A DNA stretch of 64,000 nucleotides, from positions 14,526,001-14,590,000 of the forward strand of contig NC_133546.1 in the NCBI RefSeq assembly GCF_048773025.1, read 5' to 3'. This DNA comes from Camelus bactrianus. Taxonomy: Eukaryota; Chordata; Mammalia; Artiodactyla; Camelidae. Numbering within the stretch: the stretch's first letter is position 1; every line of letters starts with the position of its first letter. The notes under the pieces are model-generated. The model had not been told where the DNA came from. It searched no databases and saw nothing but the letters and a program-made list of their open reading frames with translations. Positions 48,640 through 59,033 of the stretch are shown piece by piece. The translations under genes were made by a program, and so were the position numbers.

Positions 48640-49432
48640 TTTTAAATGCATTTCTTTTTCATTGACATATACCTGATTTACAATACCATGTTAGTTTCAG
48701 GTGTACAGCAAAGTGATTTGGCTATATATATACATATATATGTATGTAACTATATTCTTTTTTTAGATTCTTTTCCATTATAGGTTATTACAAGACATTG
48801 AATATAGTTCCCTGTGCCGTACAGTAGGGCTTTGTTGTTTATCTGTTTTATATATGGTAGTGTGCATCTGTTAATCCCATACTCTCAATTTATCCCTCCT
48901 CCTTCCCCTTTGGTAACCGTAAGTTTGTTTTCTATGTCTGTGAGTCTATTTCTGCTTTGTAAATAAGTTCATTTATATCACTTTTCAAATTACATATAAG
49001 TGATATCATATAGTATTTGTCTTTCTCTGTCTGACTTACTTCACTTAGTATGCTAATCTCTAGGTCCATCCACATTGCTGCAAGTGGCATTATTTCATTC
49101 TTGTTTATGGCTGAGCAGTATCCCATTGTGTGTGTATATATATACACCACATCTTTATACTACTCATCTGTCGATGGACACTTAGGTTGATCCATGTCTT
49201 GGCTATTGTAAATGGTGCTGCTATGAATATTGTAGTGCATGTATCTTTTTGAATTAGAGTCTTCATCTTTTTCAGATATATGCCGAGGAATGGGATTGCT
49301 GGATCATATGGTAACTCTATTTTTAGTGTTTTAAGGAATCTCCGTACTGCTTTCCATAGTGGCTACACCTAATTACATTCTCACCAACAGTGTAGGAGGG
49401 TTCTCTTTTCTCCACACCCTCTCCAGCATTAA
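48640..49432 (-). mobile_element. Younger L1 3' end, minus strand
   Basis: Reversed 3' UTR start 'tttcattgacatatacctgatttacaataccatgttagtttcaggtgtacagc', then 'gctgagcagtatcccattgtgtgtgt', 'gccgaggaatgggattgctggatcatatggtaactc', ending 'ctccacaccctctccagca'. It abuts the older L1 at 47.2-48.5 kb in the same orientation. Confidence 0.92.
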
Positions 49433-49560
49433 GTGAATTTCTTTATTGCTGAAGGACTGAGATATTAAATCCTTTGTTCAAGTTACACAGTTGGTTAGTG
49501 GCAGAGCAAGGTCTAAAATTATGGACAGCCCTGCGTTCTTCATTCCCACTAGATTGCACT
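49433..49560 (-). mobile_element. MIR SINE, minus strand
   Basis: 'aggactgagatattaaatcctttgttcaagttacacagttggttagtggcagagcaaggtc' is a reversed MIR core. Confidence 0.75.
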
Positions 49561-51655
49561 TGCTCTGAATTTTCTAGTTGGCTATGGCTGGGTTTGGGAG
49601 TAGGAAGAAATAGCCAAGGTTAAAGGAGGAAGGTATAGAAGCCCAAATCACAACATAAATTAAGTTTCCTCTTTGTGTTTTGGTTTCCTTTTATGTCAAC
49701 TGAGATTGTTAAACAGAAACTTCAAATGTTTCCCCTTTAAATACCACTAATGGCAGAAGAACATGAGCAAGCATTATGCTTCACATCTAAGGACACAGAA
49801 ACCCAGCCCAAAATAGCCCTCTGCAAAAGATAAAGTTCTTCGAAGTTCTTTATTTTCACTAAAAAATACTCATGTGCAGTTCTGCATTTTACTTCATAAT
49901 ATCCTCAGATTTGTTTTAACATAAACATAAATTAGTTCAGCTTATCCCATACAAATTTTTTACAAAAATGGGTTCTCTAAGGCAAAGCACAAGCTTATCC
50001 TGTGGTTTCTTGTACTCCCTGTCACTCAGCACTGGACCAACAGGTGCACACACCCCAGAGTGAGATACAGAGAGTTACCTCTTAAGTTTCCATCCTCTAC
50101 GTCTTATAGTCCTACATCTGGGCTTCTAATAAAAGGTGTGAAGTCACACTAAGATTTGTTAATGAGTACTGAAAAGTGAACAATTAAAAATAATGATTTT
50201 TACATTTATACAATCCCCAAAATGGGACAGACCCTCGATTTGTACCCACTCCAGGCTAGCCCAGACCCCAAGTAGCCCCTGAAAGAGGATCAGTGAGGTA
50301 GCAGGCAAAGAGTCACCCACCTGATTATAACAGCTGTTCCATGCTGAACAAAAGAGTACACCACAGATCACCAGGGTAACATGCAAGGGCTAAAAATTCA
50401 GATCCAACGCGACACATCACTCCATCATTTACTCGTCACTAAGCAAGACTATTGTCAGCTTCTAATGAAAAGCATCCATGCTTCTTCTGATAGCTCCTGG
50501 TAACCAAAAGGATTTTTTAAATTGTATTTAAGCCCTTCCTTTCATGGAAGTAGCTACTGCACTGTATAGGTATCTGCTCAGTTTTTGGAATGTTCATATG
50601 TCAGAGCTACAGTTACAGTGAGAGAGACCTCCCAATTTTCTCAATATGCAGGGCTGAGATTAAGATGGAGGGTGGTACTTAATGGAAACCTTTTGTTATG
50701 TACGAGACACTTCATTTGCCTAGATTTCCATTATTTCTGAACTACAGGGCAGTTTACTGTATTATAAAAGGCCATTTGCAAAAAGATCTTTATTTGTTCC
50801 CTTGGACTTATGTTAACTGGCAAAAAAGAGTACAGGACAGAATATAAACCCTTATCACATAAACAGATATTGAGAGATAATCTACAAGTCCCATGTAGAA
50901 TTTAACATCTAGTCTGTATGGAGCTGCTTGTGTTTCTAATTTTGTAAAATTATCATCTCTGTGAGAATTTGAAATGGTTCAGTTAATGAATACAATTTCA
51001 ATGAATTATATTTCAGTTATTACCCATCCATCCTTATTCATCTCCAATGTTTATTATAGTCTAATGTGCATTTCTTTAAACCTGCATTTTCCTTGGGGAC
51101 TAGAGTCACTGTGTGTATACTGCCACAAGGCTGAGGTATTCCCAGGAGTCCTCTCCCTAAGCCATGTGGAAGTCTCCTGTCTTGACACACTGGAAGCAAA
51201 TACCACACACCTGGAAGCGCTTCCTATTGCATAAGAATCCACAACAAAAGATGGTTTTTGCTTCTATTATTTGTTTTTGTTTTATCAACACGACACTTTA
51301 AACTTGATACCAACAATCCAGGTGAAATTAACAAAACTGAACACAACCTCTCTTCCCCATCATGCACGTCCTGGTAACTGAAGACTAAATTAAGTAGCCT
51401 TTTTCCACGTGGTTTTCATGACAGACAAACATCCTGCTACTTTCACCTCTTCTGCTCCCACTTTTTTCTCACCCCTTAAAAGGACTGTCAAAGCTTAGCC
51501 TTACTTTCTCCCACCTCACTCTTTAACTCAAGTGCCCTCTGGTGTTATCCTTGATTTTAGCAACTACAGTCTTGTTTCAATGGTGATAGTTCTATCAGGC
51601 TTCTCTTAAGTAGCAGCTAAGGCTAAATTAGACTATAAGACTTTGTTTTTAAAAA
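49561..51655. other. Intergenic, unique-looking
   Basis: About 2.1 kb of AT-rich DNA without a gene and without a repeat I can name. Confidence 0.45.
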
Positions 51656-51659
51656 AAGA

Positions 51660-52095
51660 AATTAAAAATTAGAATGTCTATTGTCATTCTAGGTGAAGTA
51701 AGCCAGAAAGAGAAAGAAAAATACCATGATATCACTTATATGTGGAATCTAAGAGGGGGAAAAAGAAGACAAACGAACTTATTTACAAAACAGAAACAGA
51801 CTCACAGACATAGAAAACAAACTTCTGGTTACCATGGGGGAAAGAGGGTGGGAAGGGATAAATTGGGAGTTCAAGATTTGCAGAGACTAATTAATATATA
51901 TAAAATAGATAAACAGCAAGTTCATACTGTATAGCACAGGGAACTATATTCAATATCTTACAGTAACTTATGGTGAAAGAGAATATGAAAACGAATATAG
52001 GTATGTTCATGTATGACTGAAGCATTGTGCTGTACACCAGAAATTGACACAACATTGTAGACTGACTATACTTCGATAAAAATATACCAAAAAAT
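51660..52095 (+). mobile_element. L1 3' end
   Basis: 'attctaggtgaagtaagccagaaagagaaagaaaaataccatgatatcacttatatgtgg' (ORF2 end), then the 3' UTR to 'ttgacacaacattgtagactgactatacttcgataaaa'. 5'-truncated, plus strand. Confidence 0.93.
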
Positions 52096-52214
52096 TAGAA
52101 CGTCTAGATGCCAGACACTCCAACCTGCTTACTTAGTACAATTCTTCCAGGGCCTCACTTTCTCCGGTCGTGGACTTCGAGAGTGTTAGCGCAGAAATTC
52201 ACCTTACAGCGCAT

Positions 52215-52560
52215 GTAAGACAACGCTCATCTGAAAAACAAAGAAATCAAGACTCAGAGAAATTAAGAGACTTGCCAAGGTGAGAGAATGAGGGTTTAAC
52301 ACCTAGATCTTTTGCCACCATATAATGAAAAGAGTTAAAATTTCTTCAGTACTTACTACGAGCCGGGCACCATGCTAAATCCATTATGTGCATTATCTTA
52401 TTTGAACCCCACAAAGATGTTTTAAAGTAGGTAATATTCAATTATACCTATTTTACAGATAGAGAAATACAAATTTGAGAGAGACAGTGGGGAAACGTGT
52501 GCTCCAGATCACACAAATACAGGTTTTAAACCAGGCAGCCTGATCCCAGAAACCATGTGA
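52215..52560 (-). mobile_element. Two MIR-type fragments, minus strand
   Basis: 52215-52330 ('aaatcaagactcagagaaattaagagacttgccaaggtg') and 52340-52560 ('cagtacttactacgagccgggcaccatgctaaatccattatgtg', 'attttacagatagagaaata') are both reversed MIR-like sequences lying next to each other. Confidence 0.7.
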
Positions 52561-52699
52561 AGTCACAACCAATCTTACTGCCTTTACAGAAGCTGGAGAC
52601 ATAGATGCAGATAGACAGGTATATTGGTATAGATGGATATGCATGTACTAATGTATATATAAGAATAAGCAAAATATAGAATTATTTTGCATATCTTAA

Positions 52700-52990
52700 A
52701 ACTTTGAATAGCATCATATTTTAGAATGAAAAATGAAAAACATTTGGAAGACACAGTTTCCTAAAAAATGGGTGACTCTAAACTATAGTGGCTAAGAATT
52801 TTGCACTTGGGTGCAAACATAAGGTAGTGGTTACTTTTAGGGGAAGGGAGGAGGTTCCGTTGGGATGGGGTACTTGAGGGAGCTGCTACGGTGGCTGCAG
52901 AATTCTGTTTCTTAACCTGGATGGCGGATACATGGGTGTTTGCCTTATAACAACTTGTTAAACTCATTAAGCAATACCAATTTTTCTCTA
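52700..52990 (+). mobile_element. Old L1 3'-end-like fragment
   Basis: 'ataaggtagtggttacttttaggggaagggaggagg', 'ttctgtttcttaacctggatggcggatacatgggtgtttgcctt' and 'acttgttaaactcattaagc' fit the 3' end of older mammalian L1 subfamilies. Diverged. Confidence 0.55.
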
Positions 52991-54638
52991 TATGTTTCCA
53001 TCTTCCCTTCTCCTCATCTGAGCAAATAGCTTTCTGAGTTCTTTCCCTCTGGGGAGATTCATGGAAAAGCAGAAAATAGAAAAGACTCCTTTCTTTTTTC
53101 CAAAATTCTAAGCTCTGAGAGAAAGTCCTAGACAGTGTCTTCAAGAAATACAAAGAGAAGATTTCCCCCACACTAAAGAAAGCCCAAGGATATGAAAATA
53201 AAGCAGTCAAAGACCTCTCGGACACGTGTTCGTCGTATGAGTAACAGTGGTGCACCACCGAAAACCTGTTTATGACTCATAGGACTGATTCTGTCTTGTG
53301 TTTCTTTCCCTTCTTCCATTTTTCTTCTCCTTCTCCTCTCCTGTTCCAGGGCAGATCTCGACCACTCATACAGTGTGACCCATCCGTTCTCCTTCCCACC
53401 AATGGCTACCGGTCAAATGAGTAACCTGGCTTTGTGAGAAAATGAACGCTACTTGTAGTAAACTTTGACTCAGCCATGAAGGGCCAGTGACTGGCTTAAT
53501 GTTTTCCAGGAGGGAAACTGAGAGGCTAAATATTATAATCACAAAGATGAATCTTATGGCTCAGACTGAAAACAAGGAAGAGTCCTTACCAAAAAAAAAA
53601 GAAAGAGGTCAGGAAGAATTCAAGTTACCTTGGGTAAGAATGTTCTGCAAGCAGAAATCAGACTCCTTTGGCAGGAGTCTTTCAAAGGAGTCTTTGGGAA
53701 GTCAACACTCCTTTGACATAAAGTTTACTTTTAAGAGAGATAAGAAATATTTTGATAGTAATTTAAATGGACGGCATTCTCTTGACAGGAGCGATTTTTT
53801 TAAACATTCGATATTATGGGAAGAAAGAAGAGAAAATACACACCAAAAAAATTCAAACAATGGTAAACTGAATTATCATTTGATCAGTTAAATGTAGGTA
53901 CAATTAAATGTTTAACACATGCCTGCTAATAAGCAAAACATTTTCATGGTAAGTGCTTATTACTACCTTTCCCTTTATGCCCATACACTTTTTTTTCAGG
54001 ACAAATATTACTTCCTTCTATTGACAGCTTTCATCCACGATTGCGGAAATCAGAGGCTTAACTGTTGTTCGCGTTTGCTGCTATTAGCCCTTGTTTGTTA
54101 GTTCATCGGGAGGAGGAGGGACTTGAGTCAAAACGTTTCACAAAAGGAAATGGGAAATCACTTGATTTCTATCAGAAAAGCTTTGTGGTTTTTCTCACTC
54201 TGCTGTTGCTATGTCACGTGGAGTCTGCCAGCTAGAGCTCACAATTTTGGGGGGCAGAAAGATGCCTGTATGGGAGAAATTGCATCCCATGCGGTAACTC
54301 TGGTAATATTCATTTTCATTGCTCATTTTTGCTCTTAAAAGTACAATTCTCCTGACGTCATATTTTCCTGTAGTGCAACTCTGTCTGTTAAATCCGAAAT
54401 TAATGATTTTTCCTTAAAGGCAAAATGTTACTGTAATTCACACTGTCCAAATATATTCTAAAAATGTATTTTAAACTATTTTAAATTATTCATTAAGATT
54501 CTGTAACAGTGTTAAAACTACCTAGTAATATCTGACTAATTCAGTTGAGTTCAGTGTTTAACGGGTGCTGTTTTCTACAATGTGGCTGTTTTTTAAATTT
54601 TTATTTAATTATTTTTTAGCAAGTTAACCTCTTTATTT
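52991..54638. other. Unique intergenic block
   Basis: Repeat-free, AT-rich sequence holding the longest non-GC-rich frames of the window (minus 52761-53258, partly in the L1-like piece; plus 53487-53891). Neither has a domain, signal peptide or codon pattern I recognise. A consensus CRE lies at 54353-54360. I see no gene here with confidence. Confidence 0.4.
54353..54360. promoter_or_regulatory. Consensus CRE palindrome TGACGTCA
   Basis: Perfect 8-bp cAMP-response element in an otherwise CpG-poor, AT-rich stretch. The word alone can occur by chance; its survival in CpG-depleted DNA makes it mildly notable. Confidence 0.35.
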
Positions 54639-54639
54639 T

Positions 54640-55042
54640 TCCTCCCAGTTTTACTGAGATACAATTGACATACAGCAGTGTATGACTTTAAAAGGTATAC
54701 AGCATAATGCTTTGACTTACGTACACTGTAAAATAATTACCACAGGAAGCTTAGTGAAGATTCATCATCTCAAACACATACAAAAGAAAAAATATATTTT
54801 TCCCTTGTGATGAGAACTTTTTGGATTTTTCCCTCTTAACAACTTTAATATAGAACATACAGCAGTGCTAATTATACTTATCATGTTGTTTATTACACCC
54901 CTAGTACTTATTTATCTTATAACTGAAAGTTTGTACCTTTTGGCTACCATTATCCAATCCCCCCTCCCCCTCACCCCAACTCACCCCCAATTCCTACCCC
55001 TCCCACCCTCCCACCCCCACCCCGCCTCTGGTAACCACAAAT
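54640..55042 (-). mobile_element. L1 3' UTR, minus strand, left of the LTR insertion
   Basis: Reversed 3' UTR: 'gttttactgagatacaattgacatacagcagtgtatg', 'cccctagtacttatttatcttataactgaaagtttgtacc', then a C-rich tract to 'ctggtaaccacaaatctgatc'. The same L1 sequence resumes to the right of the LTR at 55049-55649. Confidence 0.88.
54959..55024 (-). repeat. G-rich polypurine tract of an L1 3' UTR (C-rich on plus)
   Basis: Repeated C4-C6 runs on the plus strand separated by one to five bases (CCCCCCTCCCCC and onward). On the minus strand this gives more than four G-runs of three or more, compatible with a G-quadruplex. Such a tract is a known feature of mammalian L1 3' UTRs. Confidence 0.85.
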
Positions 55043-55048
55043 CTGATC

Positions 55049-55649
55049 TGTGGGTTCTGGCCGGCAGAAGTCCCACTGAGACGGAATGAATTACTCGAGA
55101 CTCTGTGGAAAAAGTCAAGAGAGCGAGAGGGAGTCGGGAGACAACTCCACGAGCCTCTCAAATTCTCCCACATTTATTGTGTACAATCAAAGGAGAAATC
55201 ACTAACAGTTGTGTGATGGAATGCCAGAATTTAGGGAAAGACAGAGTGGGATGGAGATTGTAGAAGCCACAATGAGTACAAAGTCTTTGTTTATCTTTAG
55301 GGAAGTTGTGGGGAGAGGGGAACAAGGTACATTCTTATAGATACGTCAAAGCAGACCACCAGACCAGCCAGTTTCTTGTTTTGGGGATAGAAGACTATCT
55401 ACCAGCAGGCACGCCCAGCCCAGCGTTTATAGCCGAGGGCTTGGGTCGTTGCTTTGCAATTAGCAGAGTGCTACCTAAAACCTCAACTATGCAAGCAAGG
55501 CATTGTCTCCGCTTTTATGGCAAGGAGACCGGAATGCAAATGCACAGGCGCCTGCTTGGAAGACAGTTACTAAGCAAGTTTGTTCTTCTTTAAGGAGACC
55601 AGCAGCTGGGGTCTGTTACAATTTGTTAACCCAATCATGGGCTCCCACA
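55049..55649 (-). mobile_element. Solo LTR of an ERV2/beta-type retrovirus with 6-bp target duplication
   Basis: Complete-looking 601-bp LTR fossil on the minus strand, with TG...CA ends (TGTGGGAGCCC at its own start, GAACCCACA at its own end). CTGATC stands directly before (55043-55048) and after (55650-55655), the 6-bp duplication typical of class II (betaretrovirus-like) elements. On its own strand the U3-R-U5 order is kept, with AATAAATGTGGGAG as the poly(A) signal region. It split an L1 3' UTR and is therefore younger than that L1. No internal viral sequence is present. Confidence 0.9.
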
Positions 55650-56140
55650 CTGATCTCTTTTTTCTTTTTTTCTGATCTCTTTTTCAGAGTTTGTTATTTG
55701 TCTGTTTGTTTTTAAAAGCATAACTGACCTACAATACTATGTTAGTTCCTGGTGCACAACATAGTGATTTAACATTTCTATATGTTTCAAAATGATCACA
55801 ACCATGTCAGTCAGTTTGTCACCATACAAAGATGTTACATTACTACTGACAATATCCCCCATACTGTACTTTTCACGCCCTTGATTCGCTTATTTTGTAA
55901 CTGGGACTGTGTACCTCTTAATCTCCTTCGCCTATTTCTATCATCCCTCCATCCCCTCTGGTAACCACCTGTTTGTTCTTTGTGTCTGTTGAGTGTTTCT
56001 GTGATGTTCGTTCGTTTGTTTTGTTTTTTAGATTCCACATGTAAGTGAAATCATACAGTATTTGCTTTTCTCTGTCTGACTTATTTCACTTGGCATAATA
56101 CCCTCTAGGTCCATCCATGTTGTCACCAATGGCTGTGGCT
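55650..56140 (-). mobile_element. L1 3' UTR and ORF2 end, minus strand, right of the LTR insertion
   Basis: 'taactgacctacaatactatgttagttcctggtgcacaac', 'ccctctggtaaccacctgtttgttctttgtgtctgtt', 'gattccacatgtaagtgaaatcatacagtatttgcttttctctgtctgacttattt' up to 'ctctaggtccatccatgttg'. It may be one split copy, or a second L1 nested against the left piece. Confidence 0.88.
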
Positions 56141-56978
56141 ATTTATTTTTTTAAGTCTAGAATCAGTGTGTTTCCAACGACTAAAGGGACTGGATATTTC
56201 ATTAAACTATCTATCATACTTGTAGTAAATCTAATATATGGCTGACCTTATGAAATTTATAAACTATAAAAATGATAGTGAGAGTTGTCATCTAGGTCTG
56301 CCATTCACTTTGTCTGAAATCAAGTGTTCACTAAGGAAAAAATGATTAGTTTTTTCATTTCTGCAAACTTGAAAATAGTACTGCTTGGTACTGCAAGGTT
56401 GGTTAAGATGTTTCATGACTGAAGGAATTTCATTTGCCTTGTTTTTACTTCCATAGTTTAGAAACATGCCTTGTAATGTTGCCAAATGCCTACATGTTTC
56501 TAATACATGCTAAAAGATAAAGGACTTTAAGCTACTTCTATTCAAAAAGAAGAGGAGTATTGTCTGTAATTATATCCGGATAAATTTGATTCACATAAAA
56601 TATGGAAAGAGAATAACAGCTGACTAGCACTAGCTGAACAAAAGAAGAACAATGAACTTGTCCCACATATGAGCGCAGTTGCTGCTCTATTAGTTGTAAA
56701 AGTTTTTAAAACCCTCCCCTCACCTCCATGAGGCTAGCTGGCAGCCCAGCATGGTACAAAATTTACTTGAGAGAGATGGCAAAGAGCACAATCTTCCAGC
56801 TCCCTCCTTCAAATGAACCCTGAGACACGCAGAAATAAGAAGGAAAGAGATCCGCTGCAATATTAACAGCAGCCCTGGAGAACCAAGGAGTATTATCGTC
56901 AAAGACTGAAGGAAAAGAGCTTTGGGGCTAGAACTTTATATCCAGACAGATTTTCATTTAATCAGGAGGATGCAGGCA
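56141..56978. other. Intergenic, no feature recognised
   Basis: AT-rich, no gene or named repeat. 56870-56970 resembles no known exon. Confidence 0.4.
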
Positions 56979-57235
56979 TTAGCTCTCTATTTTCTCCATA
57001 ACATATCATCACAAACCTATCGGCTTAAATCAACACACACTTAACTATCCGTAGGGAAAAGACCTGGGTGGGCCCTGTTCCTTTCTCTGATCTGGTTCTC
57101 ACAAGGCTGAAAGCGAAGTGCACTGTCACCATTTCGCTTTCTGGCCAGCTTGGCTCTCGACCAGAGGGCCTGAAGGAAATCCACTTCCTAGCTCAATGGA
57201 ATCCAGTTTCCTGCAGTTTCAGGACTGGTGACGCA
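56979..57235. mobile_element. Ancient interspersed repeat, family not assigned
   Basis: 'agctctctattttctccataacatatcatcacaaacctatcggcttaaatcaacacaca' and 'ggttctcacaaggctgaaagcgaagtgcactgtcacc' have the same build as the repeat at 23961-24440. It ends where the GC-rich duplicated module begins. Confidence 0.5.
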
Positions 57236-57359
57236 TTCAGACCCAGGATGGGGAAGGGGGTGCACCCCGCAGCCCGCGGGGGTTGGAGATCCTTCCTGCT
57301 GGGTGGTTTCCCCACCCCCTCCTCATTCCCCTCCTTGGGCTCTACCTCCTCGGTAAATT

Positions 57360-59010
57360 CTCTGGGGCTGGTGGCCGCCCTCCCCGCTAGGTCAAGGCCG
57401 AAAAAGAGAACACTGGCAAGAAAGTAATGCCTGGAGGGTAGCAGGTGGAGCGGGGAGAAGAGGGGAGAGGGCGGGGCAGGAAATGCTGCTGCAGCCCCCC
57501 AGCCCCCACCAGCACATTGAGAAGTCCGAGCCCCTGGAGACGGACTGGGCAATACCCAGACATACCCCGGAAAACACCTCTCTCCACACCCCCTACCCGC
57601 GTCCCCACAACACTGCTCTTTGCCAGCGACTTCCAAGACCGAAATAGCGGTAAACCGCAGGTACAGCAAAGGCTCTTCGTTCTCCACCTCACCTCGCACC
57701 GTTTATAACACATCTCTTCCGGGCCCAAGAAGCCCAGGGTCTCCTGTAATCACACCCTCCACCAACCGGCATCCTATCCCCTTGCCTGAGGACACATTCC
57801 AGCCAAAGCCTAGGAACCCGGCCGGCAGTTGCTGAAGGAGAAGGGATGGGAAGTACAGCTTCCCAGAGTCTGACACAGGCAGTGAGGGTGAGGACGCGCG
57901 CTCCCCCTTCTACCTTTCGGTCCCAGACCTGCTAGGGACACAAGCATCACAAAGGTCACTGATTTAGGCAGGAGTCTGCAAGCTGTTCCTGTAAACGGAG
58001 GATAATGAATAGCTTCGCCTTTGCAGGCTGTTTGGTGTCTGTCTCTGTACCAAGTAGTGCAGAAGCAGTCAAAGGCAACATGCAAACAAATGGCGAGGCT
58101 GGGGTGGGGAGGAAGGCAGCAGATGTGCCAGTGTCCTAGTTTGCTGACCCCCCAGATTTAGGGTATATACTTGCCCCAGATATGGGTGCCACACTCTTAG
58201 TGAATCTGCCCAGGAGTTCCTCAGCCTGGCTTTGAAGAGCTCTGTCCTGGCCATGGCTTCTGGGTGGAGTGAATGTGATAGGCACGCACGTGTGCCGTAG
58301 AGGGGCTCCTGGTCCAAGGTGCCACAGGGACAGCTCATAAAGCCGGAGGTAAGAGCAGAGGGTGAGCTGTAGTGCAGCATTTCTGATGTGGGGTTTAGGC
58401 CACCTGCTGGTGCAGCTTGCTTGTTCCCTGTGGCCCTGCTCATGACAACTGGGAGGAATCATTTCTGTCTTATAACCACTGGGTCTGTCTGGCCTAATAA
58501 GCAGTGGGCCAAGGAGCCCACTCTGGGCAGCTCTAGGTTGTATGGTCACTTGATACCCTATGGCCAGAGGCCTCATCTCTACCAGGTCCCAGGACTATAC
58601 CAGGAGATACTTTAAAATGTGTGGCTTTCCCTCCTGCAAGTGGCATGGCCTTGCTTCTGACCCTACGCGTTCTGTGTTGTGATTCTCCAGTGAGGATGCC
58701 ATAAACTGCACAGAGCATCACTTCCCCCCTCATATACCTCTGTGTCATAGGATCTGTTGAGTTGTAGGGTCCTAGTGGCAGGTCCCCCCACACTCATTCA
58801 TTCATGTCCTGTCCATGACCCCTTTCCTGATGCAACAGCTGAACTGAGTAGTTGCAGAGGGGCCTAGGTTCTGCATAACCTGAAATATTTAGCCTCTAGA
58901 CATTACAGAGGTTCTTTGGACCAGGGTGTTATAAAATGGAGCTATGAGAGGGATCACACCCCTGCATCATTCTGATTCCAGATGTTTACTTCTTACTGTT
59001 CCTTCTTCCA
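57360..59010 (+). repeat. Duplicated module, left copy (A), exon-1-less relic
   Basis: Direct duplicate of intron 1 of the ULBP-like gene (61150-63700). Shared blocks in the same order: GC-rich 'ggagcggggagaagagg' (57447) vs 'ggagcgaggagaagagg' (61225); 'cctgaggacaca' (57783/62467); the hAT fragment (57969/62664); 'ataccaggagatac' (58597/63284); and 'cctgaaatattta' near the end. A hand count over one ~110-base block (from 57783) gives about 85% identity. There is no recognisable exon 1 in front of it. Confidence 0.75.
57969..58151 (+). mobile_element. hAT-type fragment inside module A
   Basis: 'caggagtctgcaagctgttcctgtaaacgg' to 'tttgctgacccc': a diverged short hAT element of the 'ggcaaactttttctgtaaaggg' kind, at the same place in module B (62664-62842). 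It was therefore present before the duplication. Confidence 0.7.
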
Positions 59011-59012
59011 GA

Positions 59013-59033
59013 TTTTTTTTTTTTTTTTTTTTT
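59013..59033. repeat. T21 homopolymer
   Basis: Uninterrupted run at the right end of module A, followed by GCATTTCACTTG. Confidence 0.95.

Noticed and set aside
52761-53258. 165-codon minus-strand frame
   Set aside because: Its C-terminal part lies in an old L1-like fragment and the rest has no recognisable domain; most likely a chance frame.
57193-57728. 168- and 113-codon minus-strand frames
   Set aside because: They sit in the GC-rich start of module A and do not correspond to a ULBP domain or any protein I know.
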